Shown here one piece after another: positions 1 to 14,400 of a DNA stretch of 64,000 bases. Every line of letters begins with the position of its first letter. Position 1 is the first letter of the stretch. The DNA is from Antarcticibacterium sp. 1MA-6-2 (GTDB lineage: Bacteria; Bacteroidota; Bacteroidia; Flavobacteriales; Flavobacteriaceae), in NCBI RefSeq assembly GCF_021535135.1, contig NZ_CP091036.1:3720001-3784000 (forward strand), in the 5' to 3' direction. Both the position numbers and the translations under genes were made by a program. The notes under the pieces were generated by a model that searched no databases, had not been told where the DNA came from, and saw only the letters and a list, made by a program, of their open reading frames with translations.

Positions 1-66
1 GGCTTTGCTGATTTTGATTACTTTAAAATAGAGGATGCCTCTACCTTAAACAGGAAGGAAAAATAG
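1..66 (+). CDS. C-terminal end of a gene cut by the window start, possibly GH43/CBM6-type
   Basis: Reading from base 1, frame 1 encodes GFADFDYFKIEDASTLNRKE and ends at TAG 64-66. The FDYFKIE ending resembles the last beta strand of CBM6-type or GH43-associated C-terminal domains; compare HFDYWRFSK at the end of the GH43 gene at 2771-4131. A different frame stays open from about base 60 to TAA at 156-158 (ending LKSLRDEY), so a lost base in the A-run at 59-63 could mean the true gene ends at 158. The family is a guess from about 20 residues plus its place at the head of a xylan-enzyme cluster. Confidence 0.45.
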   Translation, partial: GFADFDYFKIEDASTLNRKEK

Positions 67-161
67 TTAATATATCCCGTAATGTCCCGGAACTAAGTGA
101 TTTTGGAGAAATAGATTTTTTAATTAACCAGCTCAAATCTTTGAGAGATGAATATTAATAA

Positions 162-2658
162 ATGAAGATGCTTATGAACATTATTTTCAGGTACCGCATT
201 TTCGTATTAATAGGAGTTTTTTGCCTGTTATCGACCTTCCAGGTGCAGAGCCAGGAAAAGTCTGCATTAACACTTTGGTATGATAAGCCTGCAGAAAAAT
301 GGGTGGAGGCACTTCCAATAGGAAACGGTCGTTTGGGCGCAATGGTTTATGGAAATCCTGTTGAGGAGGTAATTCAATTAAATGAAAATACGGTTTGGGC
401 AGGACAGCCTAACAGAAATGATAATCCCGAAGCCAAAAAATACTTATCAAAGGTACAGGAACTTTTATTTGAAGGGAAGAGCGGGGAAGCCCAGGAGCTG
501 GTCAATCAACATTTTATAAGCAAAACCTCTCACGGTATGCCGTATCAAACCGCGGGAAACTTAAAATTATCATTTCCCGATCATCAAAATTACTCCGATT
601 ATTATCGTGAACTCAATTTAGAAAATGCGGTCACCACAACCCGGTATAAAGTTGGAGAGGTAGGCTATGAAACTCAAGTTTTCGCTTCACATCCAGATCA
701 GGTAATTGTTGTTCAAATCAAAGCAGATAAATTGGGATCGCTCAATTTCACGGCAACAATGGATCGTCCCGAAGGCGCTATTATTTCTACTACCGATAAT
801 GGTGAATTAAAACTACACGGTAAGACCAGTGATTTTGAAGGAGTGGAAGGGAAAATAAAATTTCTGGCCATTACAAAAATTAAAAATGAAGGTGGAGAAA
901 TAATTGCAGAAAACGATGTTCTTAAAATTCAGAATGCAGACAATGTCACCATTTATATTTCCATCGCCTCTAATTTTAAAAATTATAAAGACTTAAGTAT
1001 AGATGAAATTGAAAAAGCGGCAGGATACCTTTCTGCTTTAAAAAATAAAGATCAGGAAAAAATCTATCAAACACACCTCGAAGATTATCAATCTTATTTT
1101 AATAGAGTCTCCTTTGATTTAGGTCAAACCGCAGCAGCAAAATTACCCACAGATGAAAGGATCAAAAATTTTAAAACCGGAGATGATCCTGCCCTTGTCT
1201 CCCTCTATTTTCAGTTTGGTCGTTATCTTTTAATCACTTCTTCCAGGCAGGGAACCCAGCCAGCAAACCTTCAGGGAATATGGAATGACCAGCTAACTCC
1301 TGCCTGGGATAGTAAATACACTGTCAATATTAATGCAGAAATGAATTACTGGCCTGCGGAGATCACCAATTTAGCCGAATTCCATGAACCCCTTATACAA
1401 ATGGTTAAGGAGCTTTCAGAAGCCGGAAGAGAAACCGCCCGGGAGATGTATGATGCAGAGGGTTGGGTGATGCACCACAATACAGATATCTGGCGTATGA
1501 CTAAGTGCAATAGACGGCTCTTATTGGGGAATGTGGCCTATGGGTGGAGTGTGGCTGTCTCAGCACTTATTTGATAAATATGAATTTTCAGGCGATAAGG
1601 AATTTTTAAAATCTGTATACCCCGTAGTAAAAGATGCTTCTAAATTCTACCTGGATTTTATGATCAAAGAACCGGAAAATAACTGGTTAGTAGTATCCCC
1701 TTCCATTTCTCCGGAACATGCACCTACAGCACATCCGGAATCTTCTTTAACCTATGGGACGACAATGGATAATCAATTGATATTCGATCTTTTTTCTAAA
1801 ACCGCAAGAGCTGCAGAAATTCTTGGAGATGATAAGGAGTTTATAGCTGCCTTAAATAATAAAATTAAGCACTTGCCTCCTATGCATATTGGAAGTTGGG
1901 GACAGTTACAGGAATGGATAAAAGATTGGGATGATCCTGAGACTGATCATAGACACGTGTCTCACCTCTACGGTCTTTACCCTTCAAATCAAATTTCTCC
2001 ATATAGAAACCCGCAATTATTTAATGCTGCCAAAACTTCTTTAATGGCCCGGGGAGATGAATCTACTGGCTGGTCTATGGGGTGGAAGGTAAATCTTTGG
2101 GCGAGATTGCTGGATGGTGACCACGCTCTAAAGTTAATTAAAGATCAATTAACCCCCTCTAATCAGGAAGGTTTTGGAGGAAAAGGCGGCACTTATCTTA
2201 ATCTTTTTGATGCACATCCTCCTTTTCAAATTGATGGAAATTTTGGATGTACGGCAGGAATTGCAGAAATGTTGGTTCAAAGTCATGATGGTGCAGTCCA
2301 CCTGCTCCCGGCCTTACCGGAAGACTGGAAAAAAGGAAATATTTCCGGCTTAAGAGCTCGGGGAGGTTTTGAGGTTGCCATAGACTGGAAGGAGAATAAC
2401 GCTGAAGTTATAGTCGATTCAAAATTGGGTGGAAACCTCAGAATTAGGTCATATTGGCCACTGGAAGGAAAAGGATTGAAAGCGGCCAAAGGAAATAATT
2501 CTAATGAATTTTATAGCATTCCTGAAATAAAATCTCCTCTGGTTTCAGAAGAAGCCGGGTTAAATGAAGTGCAAATACAGAAGGTCTTTGAATATGATTT
2601 GAAAACTTCTAAAGGAAAACAATATTCGCTGAAAATGAATAAAATAAATGAGAATTAA
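162..2658 (+). CDS. GH95 family alpha-L-fucosidase/alpha-L-galactosidase (frameshifted)
   Basis: Secreted glycoside hydrolase of family 95 that removes terminal alpha-L-fucose or L-galactose, the latter known as a xylan side chain. The start is ATG 162, with a signal peptide ending near FQVQSQ. GH95 motifs follow in order: [21 protein letters not shown] and LNENTVWAG in the N-terminal sandwich, [12 protein letters not shown] carrying the paired Asn of the catalytic site, SPSISPEH around the general acid, and [11 protein letters not shown] with the conserved Asp. A frameshift at 1500-1506 (ACTAAGT) falls inside a motif that should read T-G-A-I-D-G; the other frame continues [14 protein letters not shown]. 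Restoring ACCGGT joins the halves into about 832 residues, normal for the family. It is first of a same-strand run of xylan-acting enzymes. Confidence 0.9.
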
Positions 2659-2770
2659 GTGGTGCTTCAGTTTTAAGTTTTCATTTAAATCTTTGTGGTA
2701 TTGATCTCCTAAAGGATCAAAGGAAGGGAACATTAAAAACTAAAAAGTAAAATAAAGCAGAACGGAAAAT

Positions 2771-4131
2771 ATGCTGTATAAAAGAAATTTACTGTGCCTG
2801 GGTTTAATAATGGTGTTCAGGATAGGTATAGGCCAAAATCCCATTGTCCAAACTAACTACACTGCAGATCCTGCACCCTTGGTCTATAATGATAAACTGT
2901 ATTTATACACCTCACATGATGAAGATCATTCTACATGGTTTACTATGAACGACTGGCGTTTATATACCACTGAAGATATGGTTAATTGGACAGATCACGG
3001 TGCAGTATTGGCTTATAACGATTTCGAATGGGCGGGTAAAAATGCCTGGGCACCTCAGGCCATAGAAAGAAATGGTAAGTTTTTTCTATACGTTCCAATT
3101 ACCAGCAAGGAAGGAAAAAATGGAATAGGCGTTGCGGTGGCTGATAGTCCTTATGGACCGTTCAAAGATCCTTTAGGCTTACCACTAATTAGTAATAGTC
3201 AGGATGATATAGATCCTTCGGTTTTTATTGATGATGATGGGCAGGCATATCTTTTTTGGGGAAATCCTGTGCCGTATTTTGTAAAACTGAAAGAAGATAT
3301 GATAAGCCTTGAGGGCGAAATTTCCCAGATTCCCAATACTATTGAGACGTTTGGAAAACGTACAGGTGAAAAGGACGAACGCTTAGCCAACGACATATGA
3401 AGAAGGTCCCTGGGTTTATAAAAAAAACGGAATCTACTATTTATTTTTTGCTGCCGGGCCTATCCCGGAGCATATTGGCTATTCCACAAGTAAGAGTATT
3501 ACTGCCCCTATAAATATCAGGGTGTGGTAATGCCGCAGGAAGGTGGTGCTTTTACCAATCATCCGGGAGTTGTAGATTTTAAAGAGAATACCTACTTCTT
3601 CTACCACAATGCGGCACTTCCCGGGGAAGTGGTTTTAAACGCTCTGTAGCTGTAGAAAAATTAAATTTCAATAAGGACGGCTCAATAAAACCTGTAAAAA
3701 TGACGAATGGAATACAGGATGCTTTAAAAAAAATCAATCCTTACCAGATGAACCAGGCTGAAACCATTGCCTGGTCTGAAGGTATAAATTCGAAAGAGAA
3801 TGATGTGGTCGGAAATTTTATAGTGGCGACTCGCAATAATTCCTTTATAAAGGTGCAGGCAGTAGATTTTGGAGAACATGGTGCTTCCAGATTTACGGGG
3901 AGAGTTGGAACGACTCATAATGGTGATGTTAGTCTGGAAATAAGGCTCGATGCAAGAGATGGAAAACTTCTGGGATCTATTGAAGTTCCCTTAACCGGAG
4001 GTGATGACAGGTGGGAACTTGTCACTACAGAAATGGAAAAAGTAACAGGGGTTCATGATGTGTTTTTTGTCTTTAAAGGAAAGGCTCCTGGCCAGATTCT
4101 CCATTTTGACTACTGGAGATTTTCAAAATAA
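2771..4131 (+). CDS. GH43 arabinoxylan arabinofuranohydrolase-like enzyme with C-terminal CBM6 (frameshifted)
   Basis: Secreted five-bladed propeller enzyme that probably removes L-arabinofuranose from arabinoxylan. A signal peptide ends near [30 protein letters not shown] holds the catalytic base Asp, [13 protein letters not shown] the second Asp, and [10 protein letters not shown] the general acid Glu. The last about 130 residues ([16 protein letters not shown] to HFDYWRF) are a CBM6. The 2771 frame stops at 3398-3400, but the real shift is at GCTTAGC 3381-3387, where GCCGGC gives [11 protein letters not shown]. Further shifts lie at 3501-3506 (ITGPYKYQG expected) and near 3626 (LPGG expected). 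The 30-bp gap to the next GH43 gene suggests an operon. XynD-like specificity is inferred from the YTADPAP/HDED block. Confidence 0.85.
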
Positions 4132-4168
4132 ATTTAAATACCATAAGAATTAATAATTAAAAGTTATA

Positions 4169-5879
4169 ATGAAAAAGAATCAAGTTGTTTTATTCCCGGT
4201 CCTTCTGGCTTTGTTTGTCTTTACAAGCTGTAATGCACAAAAAAATATTCCCGTTTTCTCCAAGGTAGTGTACGAAGGGAATGATGATATATATAATGAG
4301 AATCCACTTAAAGCTGATGAGTTTTACAACCCAATTTTACAGGGTACTTATCCAGATCCCGCCATTGCACGTAAAGGAAATGATTATTACCTGGTAGCCT
4401 CTTCATTTGCAATGGTTCCCGGTGTCCCCATCTTTCATTCCAATGATCTGGTAAACTGGGTGCAAATTGGTCATGTGCTGGATCGTAAAACACAGTTAAA
4501 AGTCCACGATACGGGAATTAGTGCTAGTATTTATGCTCCGGATATTCGTTATAATCCGTACAACGATACCTTTTATATGATCGTTACTCAGTTTGCAGGT
4601 GGTTTCGGTAATATGGTAGTAAAAACGAAAGACCCACGGGAGGGATGGAGTGACCCTATAAAACTTGATTTTCAGGGGATAGATCCTGCAATTTTTTTTG
4701 ATGATGACGGGAAAGCTTATGTAGTTCATAATGATGCTCCTAATAAAGGAGAAGAATTATATCAGGGACATAGAGTTATTAAGATTTGGGAATATGATCT
4801 GGAAAAAGATCAGGTTGTGCCGGGGACTGATAAAATCATTGTCAACGGGGGAGTGGATCTGTCAAAAAAACCTATTTGGATTGAAGCACCTCATATATAT
4901 AAAAAAGACGGTCTTTATTATTTAATGTGTGCTGAAGGTGGAACCGGAGGTTGGCACAGTGAAGTAATATTTGTAAGTGATAATCCAATGGGCCCTTATG
5001 AACCCGCACCCAGTAATCCTATTCTAACCCAGCGTCACTTCCCAGGAAACAGGGAAAATAAAGTAGATTGGGTAGGACACGCCGATTTGGTTGTGGGTCC
5101 CGATGATAAGTACTATGGGGTATTTTTAGGAATACGGCCAAATGATAAGGACAGAGTAAATACCGGAAGGGAAACCTTTATTTTACCCGTTGATTGGTCA
5201 GGTAAATTTCCTGTTTTCGAGAATGGTTTGGTCCCAATGGAACCGACACTTAAGTTACCTGAAGGTGTAGAATATAAAGCGGGAGAAGGAGAATTTTTTC
5301 CAAATGGCAATTTTACTTATTCTGAAGATTTTAATTCAGAAAAACTGGATTATCGTTGGATTGGGTTAAGAGGCCCGCGGGAAGATTTTATTGAGATCAC
5401 AAAGAAGGGACTAAAAATAAATCCATTTGAAGTAAACATTAAAGAGGTAAAACCTACTTCCACTCTTTTTCACAGGCAGCAACATAAAGACTTTTCCTTT
5501 ACCACTACCTTGGAATATAAACCTAAGTCAGAAAAAGAACTGGCAGGAATTACGGCTGTACAAAGTGAAAAGTTTAATTATGTTTTTGGAGTTACCAGAA
5601 AGGACAAAAAGCATTTTATAGTATTAGAAAGAACGGAGAAAGGTTCTTCTAAAATACTTGCCAGTAAGGAAATAGATTTTAAAGAAAAAATTCAGCTTAA
5701 GGTAGAAGCAGAAGGAGATGATTATAAATTTAGTTATGCCTTAAACGGTGGGGATTTTGAAAATTTAGGTGGTACTGTGTCGGGTGATATATTATCTACC
5801 AATGTAGCTTAGCGGTTTTACAGGTACTCTTTTAGGCTTATATGCAACAACAGCAAATGACGCTATTCCTGCGGAATAG
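4169..5879 (+). CDS. GH43 beta-xylosidase/alpha-L-arabinofuranosidase with C-terminal concanavalin-like domain
   Basis: Exo-acting enzyme on xylo- or arabino-oligosaccharides. It begins with a lipoprotein-type signal (ALFVFTSC-N), so it is probably surface or periplasmic. The GH43 domain spans about residues 50-340: GTYPDPAIARKGNDYYLV (base Asp), GIDPAIFFDDDGKAYVV (second Asp) and PIWIEAPHIYKKDG (acid Glu). From about residue 375 a GH43-type C-terminal beta-sandwich follows (YSEDFNSEKLDYRWIGLRGP). The open frame stops at 5812, but the other frame continues GFTGTLLGLYATTANDAIPAE to TAG 5877-5879, the usual ending of this domain. The shift is at GCTTAGC 5807-5813, where Ala-Gly would read GCCGGC. 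I therefore extend the gene to 5879. Confidence 0.88.
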
Positions 5880-5914
5880 TATTTACTTAAAATCAACCCT
5901 GACTAAGAGAAATA

Positions 5915-7224
5915 GTGAAAAATAAAAATTACACATACATTCTATGCTTTTTTAGCCTGCTGTGTTATTCAGGGATAATAGTTGCACAGGATTGTAAAGA
6001 AAAAGTTGAAGATCCTCGGGGACATACGGAGCCCTGGAAAAAGGGAGCCTGGGAAACGGGAAAATACCGGAACCTCTTCCTTGAGGCCGGATATCCTCAG
6101 GCAGCGATAGATGCTAAGCTGGAAAAAGCTTATTATGACCTTTTTGAAGGGCCTGATAAAGTATATTTTGAAGTTGAGGATTCCCTGGCTTACGTCTCTG
6201 ATGTTAAAAATAAAGACGCACGTACCGAAGGTCTTTCTTATGGTTTAATGGTAGCAGTTCAATTTGATAAAAAAGATGTTTTTGATCGCTTGTGGCGGTG
6301 GACTGTAAAGTATATGCAGCACCAGGAAGGACCGCGGGAAGCATATTTTGCCTGGAGTGTAGATCCAAAAACGGGAAAGAAAAATTCAGATGGATCAGCT
6401 TCAGATGGGGAACTGTATTTTGTTACTGCTCTCCTCTTCGCTTCCAATCTTTGGGGTAACGATACAGGAATTGATTATTATTCCGAAGCCAGAAGAATTC
6501 TTGATGCCATGTGGAGCAAAGACGGTACGGCTGGGGTGAGAAATGTACTTAATGTAGAACATAAGCAAATAAATTTTGTACCTCACGATGGAGGATATGA
6601 CTGGACAGATCCTTCATATCATGTCTAAGCATTTTTCGAAGTTTGGGCAGAATATGCCCATGATGGCCACGAAGATTTTTATCGAGAAGTTGCCGATACC
6701 TCCCGGGCTTTTCTTCACCGGGCGACCCATCCCGAAACCGGACTTACACCAGACTATTCTGAATTTAGCGGGGAACCGCATTGCAGCGGAAAAATGGGAG
6801 ATGCGTTTAGATATGATTCCTGGCGTGTGCCTATGAATATCGCCATGGATTATAGCTGGTATGCGAAGGATATAGAGTGGCAGCAGGAATACGCAGACCG
6901 AATACAGAACTTCCTTTATTGCGAAGGTTTAGAAACATATGTAGATCAATATAATATTGATGGATCCACTCCTGATTGGATACTCCCGGCGGGAGGTTAT
7001 CAAAAATTGAGGCATTCACTTGGTTTAGTTTCTACTGCTTAGGTACAGCTTCACTAATGGCTACTCACCCGAAAGGCTGGAAATTTTTAGATGAGGTGTG
7101 GAACGCAAGATTAGAACCTTATGAAGATGGGTATTTTGACCCTTATTTCGATGGGCTGCTTTACCTGTTTAGCCTGATGCATTTAAGTGGTAAATATCAA
7201 ATTATTACTCCACAAGCCAACTAA
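5915..7224 (+). CDS. GH8 reducing-end xylose-releasing exo-oligoxylanase (in-frame stop plus frameshift)
   Basis: Releases xylose from the reducing end of xylo-oligosaccharides. GTG 5915 is the apparent start, followed by a signal peptide ending near IIVAQD. The (alpha/alpha)6 family motifs are ARTEGLSYGLM (acid Glu) and SDGSASDGELY (Asp), then GGYDWTDPSYH, PAGGYQKLRHSLGLVSTA and LEPYEDGYFDPYFDGLLYLFSLMHLSG. Two defects occur. An in-frame TAA at 6626-6628, where family members read YHVPAF, would be GTG-CCG-GCA (GCCGGC). A frameshift at 7037-7044 (GCTTAGGT) sits where Ala-Gly would read GCCGGT. Reading through both gives about 436 residues without loss of domain content. Rex-type specificity is assigned from overall similarity to Rex8A-like proteins. 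Confidence 0.88.
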
Positions 7225-7268
7225 ATATCTGGAATTCAAACTATTTTAATTTTTATAGAGGATTTAAT

Positions 7269-8087
7269 ATGAAAGCAAAATATTTTCTTATAGCGATTAT
7301 TTTTATTGGGCAATTTGGTTTTGCTCAGGATCCTAATTTCCACGTTTACTTAAGTTTTGGCCAATCTAATATGGAAGGCCACGCAAAGTTTGAAGCGCAG
7401 GATACTCTGGTAAATGAAAGATTCCAGGTTTTACAAAGCGTAGATTGTCCCGAGTTGGGTCGGGAAGCTGGGAAGTGGTACCCGGCGGTCCCTCCATTGT
7501 CCAGGTGTGATACCTGCTTAACTCCAACCGATTATTTTGGAAGAACCCTGGTTCAAAATTTACCTGAAGATATAAAAGTAGGGGTAATTAATGTTGCAGT
7601 AGGAGGTTCCAAAATTGAATTATTTGATAAAGATAATTATAAAGAATACGTCTCCAGTGCTCCACATTGGATGGTTCCGGCAATTAATAAATACAATGGG
7701 AATCCTTATGGGCATTTAGTAGATCTTGCACGCAAAGCCCAGGAAAAGGGGGTAATTAAAGGAATTCTTTTGCATCAGGGGGAGTCAAATACGGGAGGTG
7801 AGGAGTGGCCCGAAAAGGTGAAAGCAGTATATAATAATTTATTACGGGATTTAAATTTAAATGCTGAAGATGTTCCGCTATTAGCCGGAGAAATGGTTTC
7901 AGAAGAACAGGGCGGCAAATGTGCCAGTATGAATAGTATACTTGCGAGGCTTCCTGAGAAAATTCCGAATGCTCACATAATCTCTTCCAAAGGATGTGAA
8001 GCCGTAAATGATGGATTACATTTTTCGGCAGCGGGATATAGGGAGTTAGGGGAGCGTTATGGAAGAAAAATGCTTTCGCTACTGTAG
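7269..8087 (+). CDS. SGNH-type carbohydrate acetylesterase (CE6/DUF303-like)
   Basis: Intact 272-residue secreted esterase; the signal peptide ends near IGQFGFAQ. The nucleophile Ser is in YLSFGQSNMEG, the oxyanion Gly in INVAVGGSKIE, the block III-like motif is GILLHQGESNTGG, and the catalytic Asp/His pair is in NDGLHFSAAGYRELGERYG. This arrangement matches CE6 acetyl xylan esterases and related sialate O-acetylesterase-like enzymes, so removal of O-acetyl groups from xylan is the likely role. The gene lies 44 bp after the GH8 gene and 30 bp before the CE1 esterase gene, consistent with co-transcription. Confidence 0.85.
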   Translation: MKAKYFLIAIIFIGQFGFAQDPNFHVYLSFGQSNMEGHAKFEAQDTLVNERFQVLQSVDCPELGREAGKWYPAVPPLSRCDTCLTPTDYFGRTLVQNLPEDIKVGVINVAVGGSKIELFDKDNYKEYVSSAPHWMVPAINKYNGNPYGHLVDLARKAQEKGVIKGILLHQGESNTGGEEWPEKVKAVYNNLLRDLNLNAEDVPLLAGEMVSEEQGGKCASMNSILARLPEKIPNAHIISSKGCEAVNDGLHFSAAGYRELGERYGRKMLSLL

Positions 8088-8117
8088 TCATTTACATTAT
8101 TCTAAAAATTTGTCTTT

Positions 8118-10042
<1,925 letters not shown>

Positions 10043-10130
10043 TGATGCGGTCCTTATTCTAAGCAATGGATGCAGAATTCAAACTATTAATCATTATTAA
10101 ATTTTATGAATAACCACTAAATAAACCTGA

Positions 10131-11249
<1,119 letters not shown>

Positions 11250-11364
11250 AGAACTATTATTTTCTGTAAAGTAAATTCTATTTGGTGTTTATATCCAAAT
11301 AAAACGTCGGTTTTAAAATTTTGAGAATTTTATATTTTGAAATGAAGTTACATTAAACTTTAGA

Positions 11365-11390
11365 GGCGGGTTCTTTCACTAAAACCCGCC
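11365..11390. terminator. Candidate bidirectional terminator hairpin
   Basis: Inverted repeat GGCGGGTT (11365-11372) / AACCCGCC (11383-11390) with a 10-nt loop, between the stop of the esterase (+) and the stop of the convergent regulator (-). A weaker inverted repeat TATTTGG/CCAAATA lies just upstream at 11279-11301. Confidence 0.6.
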
Positions 11391-11411
11391 ACCTGGAGCT
11401 TGTATTAATAA

Positions 11412-14400
11412 CTAATTTTGTGTTTGTTTTTCCCTATAATTCTTGGGAGGCATTCCGTATAAATCTTTAAATTTTGTTGAAAATTTTGAGGTACTGGAAA
11501 AACCAACAGCATAGGCTATTTCAGCAATATTTATTTTTTTGGAAATCAATAGATCGGCTGCCTGCTTCAATCGTATATTGGTTATAAGCTCTCCGGCAGA
11601 TTGATTGGTGAATTGTTTTAATTTACGATAAAGATGTACCCTGCTTATTCCCAATTCCGAAGCTACCATTTCCACGCTTAAATCCGGATTGCTTATATTT
11701 TTATTTACAACATCCATAAATTTATTTAATAAAGCGTCATCTCCCGATTTTACATCTACCTGTTTAATTTTATCCTCCTGTAACTGGTTACCGGAATAGG
11801 TGTTTTTTAATAAAGTCCTGTTTTTGATTAAATTCTTAACGGTCTTCTTGAGGATATCTATATTAAAAGGTTTATTGAGGTAAGCATCTGCACCCATATC
11901 AAGCCCTTCCAAATTAGTTTCCTTATCGGTTTTTCCGGTTAAGAGAATTACGGGGATATGATTGGTGTTAATATTTTTTTTGACTTTTCGGGTTAAGGTG
12001 ATCCCATCCATTTCCGGCATTACCACATCACTAATGATCAAATCGGGTAAGTTTTTTACCACCTCGGGAAAGGCTAATTTTCCATTAGACTTCTTTATGA
12101 TGTTGTAATGGCTAAGCAATTCTGCAGCAATATAATTTCGTGTATCGCTGTCATCATCCACAATAAGAATGGTGGGTTTATTTCTTTCCGGAGTTATTTC
12201 CTTAAGCTCATCTGTTACATAGGCTGAGGTTATTGGCAGTGTTTCGGTTTTAGTGGCAACTGCCGAGGTAGGTTCTAAAATTATTTCCTGTTTGTCAAGG
12301 TGGGCTTTCCCCAGCGGTGCAGTAACTATAAATTTACAACCTTTTTGATCTTCATTGTTTTCTGCCTTAACTGTTCCGTGGTGTAACTCGGCTATAGTTT
12401 TTGTAAGGTGTAGACCAATACCCGTTCCTTCAAACTGTCTACTCTTATTATTTGAAACCTGGTAGAAACGATTAAAGATATTGCCTAATTCACTTTCTTT
12501 GATACCTATTCCATTATCTCTAACACTAATGTAGAATTTATCTTCTTTCTCAAGCCGTCCAATATTCACTTCAACTGTGCCTTTTTGTGGAGTAAATTTT
12601 ATAGCATTAGAAATTAAATTTTGAATTATTTTATCAAAATGGTTAGGATCTATATAAGCCATTAAATTTGTATCGGGATGATTGAGCTTAAACTGTATCT
12701 CGCGGCTTTCAATCTGGTCTTCAAAAAGGGATATAATAGAATTAACAAAGCTCACTATTTCTGTTTCCTGATACTTTAATTCAATCTTACCCTGGTCAAA
12801 CTTCCTCGCATTAATTAGTTGGTTTAGGAGATGAAGGATTCTTTCGGAGTTTCGCTCCATAATTTTATAGAGCTTTTGACGCTCTTCCTCCTTGTCTTTC
12901 CTCATTAATTTCCTTAATGGATTTATTATTAGGGATATCGGAGTTTTTAAGTCGTGGGAAATATTTGTAAGAAACTGAAGTTTAGCTTCATTAATTTGTT
13001 CTGCCCGCAGGTGTTCCTGCAACTCCATTTTCGTTTTTCGCCTCTGTAAGATTTGCTGGATTATTACAATAGCAATAATGACAAAAAGCACCAGGTACAT
13101 AATTCTCGCCCAGGTAGTAAAATACCAGGGTGGGTAGATAATTATGGTGAGTTCCTGCTCATCATAAAATTCTCCATAATCCTTAGCTCTAACTTTAAAT
13201 TCATATGTTCCCGGTACAAGATTGTTAAATGTTACAGTATTTAATCCGGGTCTTAATTTTATCCAATTTTCTGAATTTAAAGAATAGGTATAGGTTATCC
13301 AGTCCTGATTCTTAAACGTAAATGATGAAAATTCAATGCTAAAATCGTTGTCCTTGTGAGATAGCTTAATTGTATCTGCTTCAATAATTGCCTCGTCAAT
13401 AATAGAATATGGTCCCGATTTCATTCCTTTTTTTACTTGTCCTGAAGGTAAAACCCGGTAATTCGAAGATCCACATCACTATCTTTTGATGTTATTTCTG
13501 AAGGATCAAAAAAGGTTACACCATTGGTGCTGCCAAAGAACAAGCGGCCATTCTCCCCGGCATAAGAAGCATTTTTATTAAATTCATTTCCCTGAAGCCC
13601 ATCGCGGAAATAGTAGTTTTTGAATTCTTTTGACTGAAGTTCAAATTTTGAGATCCCATTATTGGTACTTATCCATAAATTGTTGTTGGAATCTTTTTCA
13701 ATTGCTGATATTACGTCACTGGGAAGCCCATCCTCGGTAGTGTAAATTTCCGTTATGGTGTCTTTATATGGTTTATAAAGTAAGCCTTCAGAAGTGCCAA
13801 TCCATAAATTAAATTTTTCGTCTTCGTACAGGCTGTAAACAATTTTATTATTTAATATATGATTTTTTCCCTCCCCGTCCAGAAAAGTATTTTCTTCAAG
13901 ATCTAAAATTGAAAGACCATCATAGGTACCTATATAAAGTTTATTGTCTGACGATAGTAAGAGGGTATTAATCCATCTATTATGTAATCTGTCATAAGCG
14001 GTTCCTCCTTCAATTACATTATGATTTTGGGCTGTTTTAGTTTTGAGATCATAGGAATAAAGTCCAAATCCCAGGGAACCTATCCAGAGATTTTTTTGGC
14101 CATCTTCAATAATGCTGTAAACTCTTTCTACAGTATTCTCCTGCTCGTCCTTTAGATTCTCAATAAACTGTAATTCCCTCTTTTTCCTGTCAAGTTTTGC
14201 TAAGCCATTTAAATAAGTTCCTATCCATAAATCATTTTCTGAGTCTTGATAAATACTCATTATGCTGGCAGAACTTCGACTACCATTGCTGTCTAAATGA
14301 AACTCCTGATTATTTAAATTGGTGATGCCGTATAACCCATCCCCATCAGTACCTACCCATAAAACATCCTGATTATCTTTAAATACTGATATTACACTAT

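Noticed and set aside
13425..13432. Programmed frameshift at the A7 run in the hybrid regulator
   Set aside because: An ordinary homopolymer error is more likely in this error-prone sequence, and regulators of this class are made as a single chain without frameshifting.
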